Source: Actinokineospora baliensis (GTDB lineage Bacteria > Actinomycetota > Actinomycetes > Mycobacteriales > Pseudonocardiaceae). From it: a stretch of 64,000 nucleotides of DNA. Position numbers and translations under genes: made by a program. The notes below the pieces were generated by a model, which did not search any database, was not told the origin of the DNA, and was given only the letters and a program-made list of their open reading frames with translations. Below are positions 33,359-45,022 of the stretch, one piece after another. The stretch is from contig NZ_JAFBCK010000001.1 in NCBI RefSeq assembly GCF_016907695.1, positions 1,116,001 through 1,180,000 on the forward strand. The letters run 5' to 3'. Numbering within the stretch: the stretch's first letter is position 1; each line of letters starts with the position of its first letter.

Positions 33359-34900
33359 GTGGAACTTCTGCTGCTGTTCGCCGGGTCGCTGGCGGTCGCG
33401 GCCGTCGCGCGGCGGGTTGACTGGCCAGCGCCGTTGTTGCTGGTCGCCGTCGGCCTCGCTGTGTCGTTCGTCCCAGGGGTACCCGATTTCCGGTTGAACC
33501 CCGAGCTGGTGCTGGTCCTGGTGTTGGCGCCGCTGCTGTACTCGGCCGCTCTGGACAGCTCCTACCTGGACATCAAGGCCAACATCCGGCCGATCGGGCT
33601 GTTGGCGGTGGGGCTGGTCCTGGTGTCGACGGCTGTTGTCGGTGTCGTGGCTCACATGGTCGTCCCCGACCTGCCACTGGCGTCGGCGCTGGTGTTGGGG
33701 GCTGTGGTGGCCCCGCCTGACGCGGTCGCCGCTGTCTCTATAGGCCGCAAGCTGGGCCTGCCACGACGGTCGATGACCCTGCTGACCGGTGAAAGCCTCG
33801 GCAACGACGCGACAGCGCTGACGGCGTTCAAGGTCGCGGTGGCCGCCGCAACCGGCGTGGCCGCCTTCTCGTGGACTGACGGCATTGTGACGTTGCTGGT
33901 CACGTCCATCGGCGGGGTCTTGGTCGGCCTGGTCCTGGGTGTGGTTGTCCACAAGATCCGGCTGCGCCTCGGTGACGGTGTCCTTGAGAGCGCGCTGGGC
34001 ATGCTCGTGCCGTTCGGGGCTTACCTCTTGGCGGAAGAGCTGCACACGTCCGGTGTGCTCGCTGTCGTCGCGGCGGGCCTCTATCTGGGCCACAACGCCA
34101 CTGCGGCGGGCTACGCGACCAGGCTGCAGGAGACGGCTGTCTGGAAGTCGGTCGATGTGCTGTTGGAGTCCCTGGTGTTCGCCCTGATCGGCCTCCAGGT
34201 GCGGTCGATCGTCTCTGCGGTGCGGTTGGACACGGCGTTGTGGGTGGCTTCCGCCGCTGTGCTGGTGGCGGTGATCGTGGTCCGGTTCGTCTGGGTCTTC
34301 CCCGCCGCGCACGTGCCGCGGTGGCTGTTCCCGCACATCCGCAGGCGCGAACCCCGGCCGGACGCGCGGTCGTTGACGGTGATCTCGTGGGCGGGGATGC
34401 GCGGGGTGGTGTCGTTGGCGGCCGCCGCGGCGATCCCGCTGGACATGCCGGGCCGCGACGTGGTGCTCCTGCTGACGTTCGTCGTCACGGTCGGGACGTT
34501 GCTGCTGCAGGGGATGACGCTGCCGGTGGTGATCCGGAAGTTGGGGGTGCGCGCCGAGGACGGCCAGGACCGGGTCTTGGCGGAAGCTCAGGTGCAGAGC
34601 ACGGCGGCGCGGGCGGCGGTGGACCGGCTGGACGAGTTGGTCGACGACGGCGTGCCCGAGCACATGGCGCGGAAGCTGCGCGCGCTGGCCGAGCACCGGG
34701 GCAACGCGGTGTGGGAGCGGCTGGGCAGGCAGGAGCAGGAGAACCCGGCGGCCGCGTTCCGCAGGCTGCGCCGGGGGATGCTCGACGCCGAGCGCGAGGT
34801 GTTCATCGCCGCGCGGGACCGGGGTGAGATCGACGACGAGATCCTGCGCCGGGTGCAGCGGGAGCTGGACTTCGAGGAAGCGGCGCTGGACCGCGAGTAG
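33359..34900 (+). CDS. CPA1-family Na+/H+ antiporter
   Basis: GTG 33359 was chosen because a GAGGAGG site (33347-33353) precedes it; a start at 33308 adds 17 residues through that site. The 513-aa protein has about 12 membrane helices, the conserved VVAPPDAVAAVSIGR and TGESLGNDATAL (ion-binding Asp pair), and SWAGMRGVVSLAAAAAIP. A cytoplasmic C-terminal tail of about 110 residues is helical and charged. It exchanges Na+ (or K+) for H+ across the inner membrane. A long palindromic terminator overlaps its stop codon. Confidence 0.92.
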   Translation: MELLLLFAGSLAVAAVARRVDWPAPLLLVAVGLAVSFVPGVPDFRLNPELVLVLVLAPLLYSAALDSSYLDIKANIRPIGLLAVGLVLVSTAVVGVVAHMVVPDLPLASALVLGAVVAPPDAVAAVSIGRKLGLPRRSMTLLTGESLGNDATALTAFKVAVAAATGVAAFSWTDGIVTLLVTSIGGVLVGLVLGVVVHKIRLRLGDGVLESALGMLVPFGAYLLAEELHTSGVLAVVAAGLYLGHNATAAGYATRLQETAVWKSVDVLLESLVFALIGLQVRSIVSAVRLDTALWVASAAVLVAVIVVRFVWVFPAAHVPRWLFPHIRRREPRPDARSLTVISWAGMRGVVSLAAAAAIPLDMPGRDVVLLLTFVVTVGTLLLQGMTLPVVIRKLGVRAEDGQDRVLAEAQVQSTAARAAVDRLDELVDDGVPEHMARKLRALAEHRGNAVWERLGRQEQENPAAAFRRLRRGMLDAEREVFIAARDRGEIDDEILRRVQRELDFEEAALDRE

Positions 34901-34926
34901 GGCAGGCCGTGGCCTGCCCTACTCGC
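34893..34926. terminator. Bidirectional palindromic terminator between antiporter and ssuD
   Basis: GCGAGTAGGGCAGGCC pairs perfectly with its complement over 16 positions around a central GT. It spans the antiporter stop codon and ends 2 nt before the ssuD stop, so it can terminate both convergent transcripts. There is no strong T-run on either side. Confidence 0.7.
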
Positions 34927-34927
34927 C

Positions 34928-36073
34928 TCAAGAGGCCGCGATCCTGAGCGTCGACGGCGGTGCGGTTTCCTGCCCTGCCAGGAGTCCGCGCCGCGCCAAC
35001 TCGGGACGCACGCCCTCGCCGAACCAGTACGCCTCCTCCAGGTGCGGGTACCCGGAGAGGACGAACTCGGTGATGCCGATGCTGTGGTACTCCTCGATGA
35101 GGTCGGCGACCTCGGTGTGGCTACCGACCAGCGCTGTGCCCGCCCCACCCCGGACGAGGCCGATGCCCGCCCACAGGTTCGGGTGTACCTCCAGGCCGCG
35201 CACACCCTTGTCCAGCGCGCCCTTGTGCAACTCCAGCATCCGCTGCTGCCCGACCGACTGACTACGCCCCAACTGCGCCTGGGCCTCCGCGACCTGCGCG
35301 GGGTCGAGCGCGTCGAGCAGCCGCTGCGCCTCGGCCCACGCGGCCTCCGAGGTGTCGCGGGAGATGGTGTGCAGCCGGACGCCGAAGCGCGGTGTGCGGC
35401 CCTCCGCCTCGGCGAGCGCCCGAACCTTGGCGATCTTGTCTGCGACCTGGGACGGCGGTTCGCCCCAGGTCAGGTACACGTCGGCGTGCCGCGCGGCGAC
35501 CGGGAGCGCGGCGTCGGACGACCCGCCGAAGTAGATGGCGGGGGTCGGTTCCGGCTGGGCGAGGGTGGTGGCGCCGATGACCTTGAGGTGCTCTCCCTCG
35601 AACGAGTACGGCTGGCCGGACCAGGCGCCGCGCACGATGCTGAGGAACTCGTCGGTGCGGGCGTAGCGGGCGTCGTGGTCGTGGAAGTCGCCGAAGCGCT
35701 CCTGCTCGACGGCGTCGCCGCCGGTGACGATGTTGAGCAGCAGCCTGCCGCCGGAGATGCGCTGGTAGGTGGCGGCCATCTGGGCGGCCAGGGTCGGCGA
35801 GATCACCCCCGGGCGGAACGCGACCAGGTACTTCAGGGTCTTGGTCTCGCGGATGAGCGCGGCGGTGACCAGCCAGGCGTCCTCGCAGAAGGTGCCGGTG
35901 GGGGTGAGCACGCCGGTGAAGCCCAACTGCTCCGCGGCGCGGGCGACCTGCGCGAGGTAGTCGATGTCGGGGGCGCGGCGGGCGGAGTTCTCGGCGCGGT
36001 TGGCGTGGAACCGCTCCACCACGTTGCGGCCGTCGCCGGAGGTGGGGAGGAACCAGTGCAGGGTGATGCTCAT
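34928..36073 (-). CDS. ssuD: FMNH2-dependent alkanesulfonate monooxygenase
   Basis: The 381-aa LLM-type flavin monooxygenase begins MSITLHWFLPTSGDGR and contains IVTGGDAVEQERFGDFHDHDARYART and the IYFGGSSDAALPVAA block typical of SsuD. It releases sulfite from alkanesulfonates with reduced FMN. It is the last gene of the ssuCBA-D operon; its ATG overlaps the stop of ssuA (ATGA). No flavin reductase (SsuE) is encoded nearby, so one must be supplied elsewhere. Confidence 0.93.
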   Translation of the reverse strand: MSITLHWFLPTSGDGRNVVERFHANRAENSARRAPDIDYLAQVARAAEQLGFTGVLTPTGTFCEDAWLVTAALIRETKTLKYLVAFRPGVISPTLAAQMAATYQRISGGRLLLNIVTGGDAVEQERFGDFHDHDARYARTDEFLSIVRGAWSGQPYSFEGEHLKVIGATTLAQPEPTPAIYFGGSSDAALPVAARHADVYLTWGEPPSQVADKIAKVRALAEAEGRTPRFGVRLHTISRDTSEAAWAEAQRLLDALDPAQVAEAQAQLGRSQSVGQQRMLELHKGALDKGVRGLEVHPNLWAGIGLVRGGAGTALVGSHTEVADLIEEYHSIGITEFVLSGYPHLEEAYWFGEGVRPELARRGLLAGQETAPPSTLRIAAS

Positions 36074-37137
36074 TTCTGGGCTCCAGACTCGGCGACCGCG
36101 GCGACGTCGGCGGCGAACCGGCTGTCGACGAAGTCGGCGAAGGTGAACTTGGTCGGCAGCACCTTCGCCGCCACGAACGCGTCCGCGAGCTTCTGCTCGT
36201 CCGCGATCACTGTGTCGTCGAGCTTGATGGGTCGGTCAAGACCTCGTTGTGTGGCCTCTAGTGCCACCTCTGGCTTAAGACCGGTTTCCTTCGCCCACAC
36301 AGCAGCGCGCTCATCGCCGTGGGTCTTGGCGTAGTTGAGTGCCTTGGCGTAGCGGACGACGTAATCGCGTAGGGCAGCGTTCTTGCCGGGGTCAGCTAGA
36401 GCGGCCTTACCAGCGACGAGGAAGCCATAGCCACTGGCGAGGGAGTCAGGGCCTGCTTCGGTGTTGGGCTTACCCCCGCCGGGTGTACCGGTGCCGTCGA
36501 TGAGGACGCGCGCCTTGGTGTCCCTAAGAGCCTGGGTTGTGTAGGGATCCCAGATCGACCATGCGTCGAGCTTCTTCTGTGTGAACGCGACGAAGGCGTC
36601 TGAGGGCTGCAGGAAGCTGAGCGTCACGTCCGCCGGGGTCAGCTTGGCCTTGTTCAGCACCGTGAGGACCAAGCCGTGCGCGGAGCTGCCCTTGGCGACG
36701 CCGATGGTCTTACCGCGCAGGTCTTCGATGGTGCGCAGCGGCGAGTCCTCCGGCACGAGCAGCGCGTCGCTCGAGACATCGCCCTTCTGCGCGGAGACCA
36801 CTGCGATCTTGGCGTTGGCCGCGCCCGCGAAGATCGGCGGGGTGTTGCCGACCGAGCCGATGTCGATCGCGCCCGCCGACGCGGCCTCCAACAGGGGAGG
36901 CCCGCTGGTGAATGTCGACCACTCGATCTTGTAGGGGAGGTCCTTGAGCAGACCCGCTGCTTCGAGGTAGGACTTCTGACCGCCCTTCTGGTCGCCGACC
37001 TTGAGGGTGACCTTGGCGAGGTCGGCGGCGCTGACGGACTCCGGCACCGGCGCGGGGGCAGCGGGGGTGGTGCCGCCGCCGCACGCCGTCAGGGCTAAGG
37101 CGGCCGCGGTGAAGGGGATCAGGTTACGCAGTCGCAC
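36070..37137 (-). CDS. ssuA: Sulfonate ABC transporter substrate-binding lipoprotein
   Basis: A 355-aa lipoprotein with lipobox LTAC (Cys19) and an SsuA/NMT1-like binding domain (KVGDQKGGQKSYLEAAGLLKDLPYKIEWSTF in pieces; AGAIDIGSVGNTPPIFAGAA; LRGKTIGVAKGSSAHGLV). It would capture alkanesulfonates at the cell surface. It overlaps the ATPase gene upstream by 14 nt and ssuD downstream by 4 nt, so the transporter and the monooxygenase are co-translated. Confidence 0.92.
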   Translation of the reverse strand: MRLRNLIPFTAAALALTACGGGTTPAAPAPVPESVSAADLAKVTLKVGDQKGGQKSYLEAAGLLKDLPYKIEWSTFTSGPPLLEAASAGAIDIGSVGNTPPIFAGAANAKIAVVSAQKGDVSSDALLVPEDSPLRTIEDLRGKTIGVAKGSSAHGLVLTVLNKAKLTPADVTLSFLQPSDAFVAFTQKKLDAWSIWDPYTTQALRDTKARVLIDGTGTPGGGKPNTEAGPDSLASGYGFLVAGKAALADPGKNAALRDYVVRYAKALNYAKTHGDERAAVWAKETGLKPEVALEATQRGLDRPIKLDDTVIADEQKLADAFVAAKVLPTKFTFADFVDSRFAADVAAVAESGAQK

Positions 37138-37831
37138 GTTCGGTCACTCCCAGGTCTGCCAGCACCTTCGCGCGGACATCGATGTGGTCGGACAGCTCTC
37201 TCGGCCGCGGGTGGCCCAGGACGTATTCGCTGGCGATGCGGCCCTCGTCGAGGACAAGGACGCGGTCGGCGAGCAGCAGTGCCTCGTCGACGTCGTGGGT
37301 GACCAGCAGCACAGCCGGTCTGTGCTGCTGCCACAGGGCTTCGACGAGCCGGTGCATGGCCAGCCGGGTCAACGCGTCGAGCGCGCCGAAGGGTTCGTCG
37401 AGCAGCAGCAGGTTCGGTTCGCGGACCAGGGCGCGGGCCAGGGACACGCGCTGCGCCTCGCCGCCGGAGAGGGTGCGCGGCCAGGCGTCGGCGTGATCGG
37501 CCAGCCGGACCTCGGACAGCGCCTTGACCGCGACATCGCGGCCCACCACCGGGTGCAGCCCGAGCACGACGTTGCGCCACACCCGCCGCCACGGCAGCAA
37601 CCGGGGCTGCTGGAACGCGACGGACACCTGTCCGTCCACAGTGGCCGTACCGGTGACGTCGGTGTCCAGCCCGGCCAACACCTTCAGCAGCGTCGACTTG
37701 CCGGAGCCGCTGCGCCCCAGCAGTGCGACGAACTCGCCGGGCGCGATGCCCAGGTCCAGGTCCCGCAGTACCGCCCGATCCCCGAAGGTCTTGCTCAGAC
37801 CCCGCACCTCGACTGTCAGGCCGCTCGCCAC
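37124..37831 (-). CDS. ssuB: Sulfonate ABC transporter ATP-binding protein
   Basis: The 235-aa ATPase contains Walker A GRSGSGKST, a Q-loop (VAFQQPRLLPWRRV) typical of the nitrate/sulfonate/taurine group, signature LSGGEAQRVSLARAL, Walker B LLLLDEPFGALD and switch His LLVTHDVDEAL. It energises import through the adjacent permease. It overlaps ssuC by 16 nt and ssuA by 14 nt. Confidence 0.93.
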   Translation of the reverse strand: MASGLTVEVRGLSKTFGDRAVLRDLDLGIAPGEFVALLGRSGSGKSTLLKVLAGLDTDVTGTATVDGQVSVAFQQPRLLPWRRVWRNVVLGLHPVVGRDVAVKALSEVRLADHADAWPRTLSGGEAQRVSLARALVREPNLLLLDEPFGALDALTRLAMHRLVEALWQQHRPAVLLVTHDVDEALLLADRVLVLDEGRIASEYVLGHPRPRELSDHIDVRAKVLADLGVTERATA

Positions 37832-38640
37832 CGCAGTGCCCTCCTCTCCACCAGGCGCACGATCGCGTCGGTCGCCAGGCCGAGCGCGGCGTAGACGACG
37901 AGGCCGACGACGATGACGTCGGTGCGCAGGAACTCCCGGGCGTTGTTGATCAGGTAGCCGAGCCCGCTGCTGGCGTTGACCTGCTCGCCGACGATCAGCG
38001 ACAGCCAGGCGACGCCCAGGGACTGGCGCAGGCCGACCAGCGTGTTGGGCAGCGCGGAGGGCAGCACGACGTGCACCAGGCGCTCGGTCCGGGTGTAGCC
38101 CAGCGCCGTGGTGGCCTCGACCAGGTGGCTGTCGACGTTGCGGATGCCCGAGTGCACGTTGAGGTACAGCGGGAACGCCACGCCCAGCGCGACCAGGGCG
38201 ATCTTGGGTTCCTCGCCGATGCCGAACCAGAGGATGAACAGCGGGATCAGACCGAGGAACGGCAGCGTGCGCAGCATCTGCACCGGCGGGTCGACCAGGT
38301 AGTTGCCCCAGCGCGACAGACCGGCGACGATGCCGAGCGCGACGCCGATCGCCGCGCCGATGGCGAAGCCGATGCCGACCCGGGTGGTGGAGACGACGAA
38401 CGCGTCGCCGAGCTCACCGGTCCCGGCGAGTTCGACCCCGGCGCGCAGCACGGTCCACGGCGAGCTCAGCTTGTCCGGCGGCAGCAGCCCGGTCTCGCAG
38501 GCGATCTGCCACAGCGCCACGATCGCCAGCGGGCTGATCCAGCGCCTCAGGTCGGGGAGTCTTCTGCGGCGTTTTCGCTCTGGTGGGGAAATCGGGGCCG
38601 ATTCCGCGCGTGCGGGGGCGCCCAGGGTCGAGATGGACAC
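37816..38640 (-). CDS. ssuC: Sulfonate ABC transporter permease
   Basis: A 274-aa BPD-type permease: a 35-residue charged N-terminus rich in Arg, then about six membrane segments. The EAA loop reads VEATTALGYTRTERLVHVVLPSALP. It is the first structural gene of the ssu operon, preceded by a 25-codon leader ORF at 38766-38689 that probably mediates cysteine-responsive control. Confidence 0.92.
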   Translation of the reverse strand: MSISTLGAPARAESAPISPPERKRRRRLPDLRRWISPLAIVALWQIACETGLLPPDKLSSPWTVLRAGVELAGTGELGDAFVVSTTRVGIGFAIGAAIGVALGIVAGLSRWGNYLVDPPVQMLRTLPFLGLIPLFILWFGIGEEPKIALVALGVAFPLYLNVHSGIRNVDSHLVEATTALGYTRTERLVHVVLPSALPNTLVGLRQSLGVAWLSLIVGEQVNASSGLGYLINNAREFLRTDVIVVGLVVYAALGLATDAIVRLVERRALRWRAA

Positions 38641-38688
38641 GGGTGTCTCCCGGTGGGGGTGGGGACGTGCTCGGCGGCGAAGGGGTCG

Positions 38689-38766
38689 TCAGGCCGAACA
38701 GATCGCGCTCGCCTGCCGCCGCAGGTCGACGTGCAGGCGGTGCACCAGGGATTCGCCGCCGTCCAT
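38689..38766 (-). CDS. Cysteine-type leader peptide upstream of the ssu operon
   Basis: ATG 38766 to TGA 38689 encodes 25 aa: MDGGESLVHRLHVDLRRQAS followed by AICSA. The RLHVDL-x(3-5)-S-A-I-C pattern is that of the short actinobacterial leader peptides found before sulfur-assimilation operons, where translation of the C-terminal Cys codon reports cysteine supply and controls the genes downstream. It lies 48 nt upstream of ssuC in the same direction. This is recognition of a known motif; the attenuation mechanism here is inferred. Confidence 0.8.
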   Translation of the reverse strand: MDGGESLVHRLHVDLRRQASAICSA

Positions 38767-38891
38767 GGCTACTGAGTCTTGGAGCAGCCGGGGGCGAAGT
38801 CAACGCCAGGACACCCCGTCCCGGATCATGGAAAGTCGCACGGGAATGGGGCGGATATGCGAGGCGGGTTTATTTCAGCGTGAAACGAAAA

Positions 38892-38921
38892 GACCCCCGG
38901 AACACCATTGGTCCGGGGGTC
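38892..38921 (-). terminator. Rho-independent terminator of purA
   Basis: On the minus strand GACCCCCGGA pairs with TCCGGGGGTC (10 bp, 10-nt loop) and is followed by TTTTCGTTT. It begins 12 nt after the purA stop codon. Confidence 0.88.
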
Positions 38922-38933
38922 TGGCACCGAATG

Positions 38934-40998
<2,065 letters not shown>

Positions 40999-41153
40999 CG
41001 GCCGCGAACCCCAGCGCGACCCCAGTTCCGCGGCCGCGTTCGCACAGCGTCTTTCACAGTCCGTCGCGAGTCCGTCACCCATAGGGGTGGCGCGCGCCAT
41101 CTCCTCCGAGAACGGTGAGGGGCGGTCCTCTTCCCTGCCGACCGGAGGAAACG

Positions 41154-41780
41154 ATGGTGACCAAGACTCGCGCGGGAGCTGTGCTCGCCGCGCTGATCGC
41201 TGTGTTCGCCCTGGCCACGCCCGCCGCGGCGACGCCGCCGGGGATCCCGAGCGAGGCCACGGCCCGTGCTGAGCTGGGCGGGCTGGCGGTGCGCGCCGAC
41301 GGGTCCATGACCGGGTACTCGCGGGACAAGTTCCCGCACTGGGTGATCATCTCGGGCGCGTGCGACACCCGCGAGACCGTGCTCAAGCGCGACGGCAGCG
41401 GGGTGGGCACGAACTCGTCGTGCCAGGCGACCTCGGGCAGCTGGTACAGCCCCTACGACGGCGCCACCTGGTCCGCGGCGTCCGATGTGGACATCGACCA
41501 CGTGGTGCCGCTGGCCGCCGCGTGGCGGTCGGGGGCTTCGGGGTGGACGACCACGAAGCGGCAGCAGTTCGCCAACGACCTGAGCCACCCGCAGCTGATC
41601 GCGGTGACCGACAACGTGAACCAGTCCAAGGGGGACAAGGGTCCCGAGAGCTGGAAGCCGCCCGCCTCCGGTTACTGGTGCACCTACGCGAAGATGTGGA
41701 CGCGGGTGAAGTACACCTACGGCCTCAGCGTCAACTCCTCGGAGAAGTCCGCGCTGCTGGGCATGCTCGACCGCTGCTGA
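41154..41780 (+). CDS. Secreted HNH-family nuclease (DUF1524/GmrSD-C type)
   Basis: ATG 41154 follows GGAGGAA. The 208-aa protein has a Sec signal peptide (cleavage near ATPAAATPP), then the HNH core DVDIDHVVPLAAAWRSG with the catalytic His, and a later NDLSHPQLIAVTDNVNQSKGD that supplies the Asn and metal ligands. Cys pairs (GACDTRE...SSCQATS, WCTYAK...DRC) suggest disulfides outside the cell. It is likely a secreted DNase for nutrient use or competition. Confidence 0.9.
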   Translation: MVTKTRAGAVLAALIAVFALATPAAATPPGIPSEATARAELGGLAVRADGSMTGYSRDKFPHWVIISGACDTRETVLKRDGSGVGTNSSCQATSGSWYSPYDGATWSAASDVDIDHVVPLAAAWRSGASGWTTTKRQQFANDLSHPQLIAVTDNVNQSKGDKGPESWKPPASGYWCTYAKMWTRVKYTYGLSVNSSEKSALLGMLDRC

Positions 41781-41851
41781 GGCACCGCGCGGGCGCCGGG
41801 TGCGACGACCGCCCCGGCACCTGCGCGGACCAGACCGACTACCCGGACCGA

Positions 41852-42259
41852 CTAGATCAGGCCGAGGTGGGCCGGGGCAGCCGGGTCGGAGTCGGCGAGG
41901 AACTTCGAGCAGCGCTCGTACTCCTCGGTGTCGTCGATCGCCTTCGCCGCCGTGGCGAGCGCGGCCAGCGCGCGCAGGAAACCCTGGTTGGGCCGGTGCG
42001 ACCACGGCACCGGGCCGAAGCCCTTCCAGCCGGACCGGCGGAGCTGGTCGAGACCGCGGTGGTAGCCGGTGCGCGCGTAGGCGTACGCGGCGATGGGCTC
42101 ACCGGCGGCCAGCGAGCGCTCGGCCAGCGCGGCCCACGCCTCGCTGAAGTCCGGCCAGCGGGTGGCGACCTCGACCGGGTCGCCGCCCTCCAGCGCGGCC
42201 TGGGGTTCGGCGCGGTCGGGCAGCAGGGTCGGCTCGGGGCCGAGGAGGTTTCCGTGCAT
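41852..42259 (-). CDS. DUF3151 protein
   Basis: The 135-aa protein (MHGNLLGPEPTLLP...) matches DUF3151: DFSEAWAALAERSLAAGEP, AYAYARTGYHRGLDQLRRSG and WKGFGPVPWSHRPNQGFLRAL. The middle looks like a TPR-type helical pair. It is broadly conserved in actinobacteria, often near fba, as here (fba lies 1.3 kb away). The activity is not known. Confidence 0.88.
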   Translation of the reverse strand: MHGNLLGPEPTLLPDRAEPQAALEGGDPVEVATRWPDFSEAWAALAERSLAAGEPIAAYAYARTGYHRGLDQLRRSGWKGFGPVPWSHRPNQGFLRALAALATAAKAIDDTEEYERCSKFLADSDPAAPAHLGLI

Positions 42260-42365
42260 TCCCCCATCCTGCCGTACCGGACGGTGCGTGATCGGGCGAC
42301 TACCGCGGGGGCGAATCGGACACCCGGGGTTCCTGCGCGCGGGTGACCGGGGTCATCATGGCCCG

Positions 42366-43514
42366 GTGAGACAGGGTGTGGAGATCGGCGGGCCGGTCGC
42401 GCAGTTCAAGGCGTTCTTCCGGCTGCACTGGACCAGGGGTGCCGCTGGTCGGGAAACCCCGGAGTGGGTGTGGCGCTTCGCCTACCGCACCTGGCTGCTG
42501 GCGCTGCTGTTCAAGCTGCTCGGGTCCTCTTGGGACGAGTCGTGGCACTTCAAGTTCCTGCGCGACGACCTGGCGCCGCCGCACCTGATCAACACGCTGG
42601 GCACCGGGATCGCGGTCGTGCTGGTGGCCATCCACACCTTCACCGGGATGGCGGCGACCCGCCGCTCGCAGCGGGTGGTGCAATCCGGCTTGGCCGTGTT
42701 CCTCATCGCGGCGCCGCTCGACGTGATCAACCACCGGGTGAACGGGCTGGACCTGACCGCGTGGAGCCCGTCGCACGCGCTGCTGTACCTGGGGACGGCG
42801 TTGATGATCGCGGGCCTGATCGACGGCTGGTTCGCGGCCGGGCCGAAGGGCCCGGGGTGGACGCTGGTGCTCGGCGCGCTGTGGGTGTTCTTCCTGGAGA
42901 ACACGTTGTTCCCCAACGGTCAGCAGGAGTACGGGACGCTGGAGATGACTTCCTGCATGCCCAACGGCGTGCTGGACGCCAACAGCTGCTACGCCGAGCG
43001 CGAATTGCTGGAGTTCGCGGCGAACCAGCTCGGTCGACCGGTGGACTACACGGCGATCGAGCATTTCGCGCTGCCGATCCCTTCGTGGGTCTACCCGTTG
43101 TGGGGCATCGGTGTGGCGGCCCTGGTGTTGGCCGTCGCGGCCAAGACGATCGGCAAGACGTGGGCGGCCACCGCGGTCGCGGGCATCTATGTGCTCTACC
43201 GCGCGGCGATCTGGCCGATGCTCGTCGCAGCTGACTTCCCGCCGTCGACGGTGCCGTTCTACCTGGTGTTCGTCGGCCTCGCCGTTGACCTCGTCCGCCG
43301 GGCGAAGCTGCCGCATCTTGGTGAAGCTGCCGCAGGGGCGATCGCTGTAACAGCCCTCGGCTACGGCGCCCTCTATGTGCAAGAGCAGCTGCTGGACGCG
43401 CCTCCGACCGCCTGGTGGTCGGCGCCTATAGCGCTCGTCGGCGTAGCAGTGCTGTGGGCGGCAGGGCGGCCTATAGCGCAGCGATTTACCCAAGACAGCC
43501 AAAGAGTGGCCTAG
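42366..43514 (+). CDS. Polytopic membrane protein of unknown function
   Basis: GTG 42366 begins VRQGVEIGGPVAQFK; readings further upstream cross the divergent DUF3151 gene. The 382-aa protein has roughly eight to nine membrane helices with conserved-looking polar motifs between them (LGSSWDESWHFKFLRDD near the start; DVINHRVNGLDLTAWSPSHALLYLG; FLENTLFPNGQQEYGT). The His/Asp/Glu-rich loops on one face could bind metal. I do not recognise the family. A shared terminator hairpin separates it from fba. Confidence 0.75.
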   Translation: MRQGVEIGGPVAQFKAFFRLHWTRGAAGRETPEWVWRFAYRTWLLALLFKLLGSSWDESWHFKFLRDDLAPPHLINTLGTGIAVVLVAIHTFTGMAATRRSQRVVQSGLAVFLIAAPLDVINHRVNGLDLTAWSPSHALLYLGTALMIAGLIDGWFAAGPKGPGWTLVLGALWVFFLENTLFPNGQQEYGTLEMTSCMPNGVLDANSCYAERELLEFAANQLGRPVDYTAIEHFALPIPSWVYPLWGIGVAALVLAVAAKTIGKTWAATAVAGIYVLYRAAIWPMLVAADFPPSTVPFYLVFVGLAVDLVRRAKLPHLGEAAAGAIAVTALGYGALYVQEQLLDAPPTAWWSAPIALVGVAVLWAAGRPIAQRFTQDSQRVA

Positions 43515-43523
43515 GACAGCAAG

Positions 43524-43555
43524 AAGGCCCTCTCCCAGGACGAGGAGAGGGCCTT
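43524..43555. terminator. Bidirectional terminator between convergent genes
   Basis: AAGGCCCTCTCC and GGAGAGGGCCTT form a perfect 12-bp stem with an 8-nt loop, located between the membrane-protein stop (43514) and the fba stop (43569). On the minus strand it is followed by CTTGCTG, not a strong T-run. Confidence 0.8.
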
Positions 43556-43568
43556 CGCTGTGTCCGGA

Positions 43569-44603
<1,035 letters not shown>

Positions 44604-44697
44604 CGTGCTCCTCCTCGGGGTGGCCTGCGCCGTTCTGGCGCATCCTACGAGCAGCGCTCGATCCCCGTGCCGGGCGCGGTGGTGCCAGACTGGTCAC

Positions 44698-44982
44698 ATG
44701 GCAACGGCTACCTGGAACGGCGAGGTCATCGCCGAGAGCGATGACACCGTCGTGGTCGAGGACAACCACTACTTCCCCTACGAGTCGGTGCACCAGCACC
44801 TGCTGCGCCCGTCGGAGACCACCACCGAGTGCGGCTGGAAGGGCACCGCGAACTACTACACGCTGCACGTCGGCGGCGAGGAGAACGTCGACGCGGTCTG
44901 GTACTACGCCGAACCCAAGCCGGAGGCCGAGCAGATCAAGGGCCGCGTCGCGTTCTGGAAGGGCGTCGAGGTCACCGCGTAA
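44698..44982 (+). CDS. DUF427 protein
   Basis: ATG 44698 gives 94 aa: MATATWNGEVIAESDDTVVV, then VEDNHYFPYESV and the invariant TTECGWKGTANYYTL, followed by WYYAEPKPEAEQIKGRVAFW. This is the whole DUF427 fold. These small proteins are of unknown function. It lies 40 nt before the aldo/keto reductase in the same direction. Confidence 0.93.
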   Translation: MATATWNGEVIAESDDTVVVEDNHYFPYESVHQHLLRPSETTTECGWKGTANYYTLHVGGEENVDAVWYYAEPKPEAEQIKGRVAFWKGVEVTA

Positions 44983-45022
44983 TCGAAGTTCGACGTCCGT
45001 CGAACCGGAGTAGGTTCGCCGC

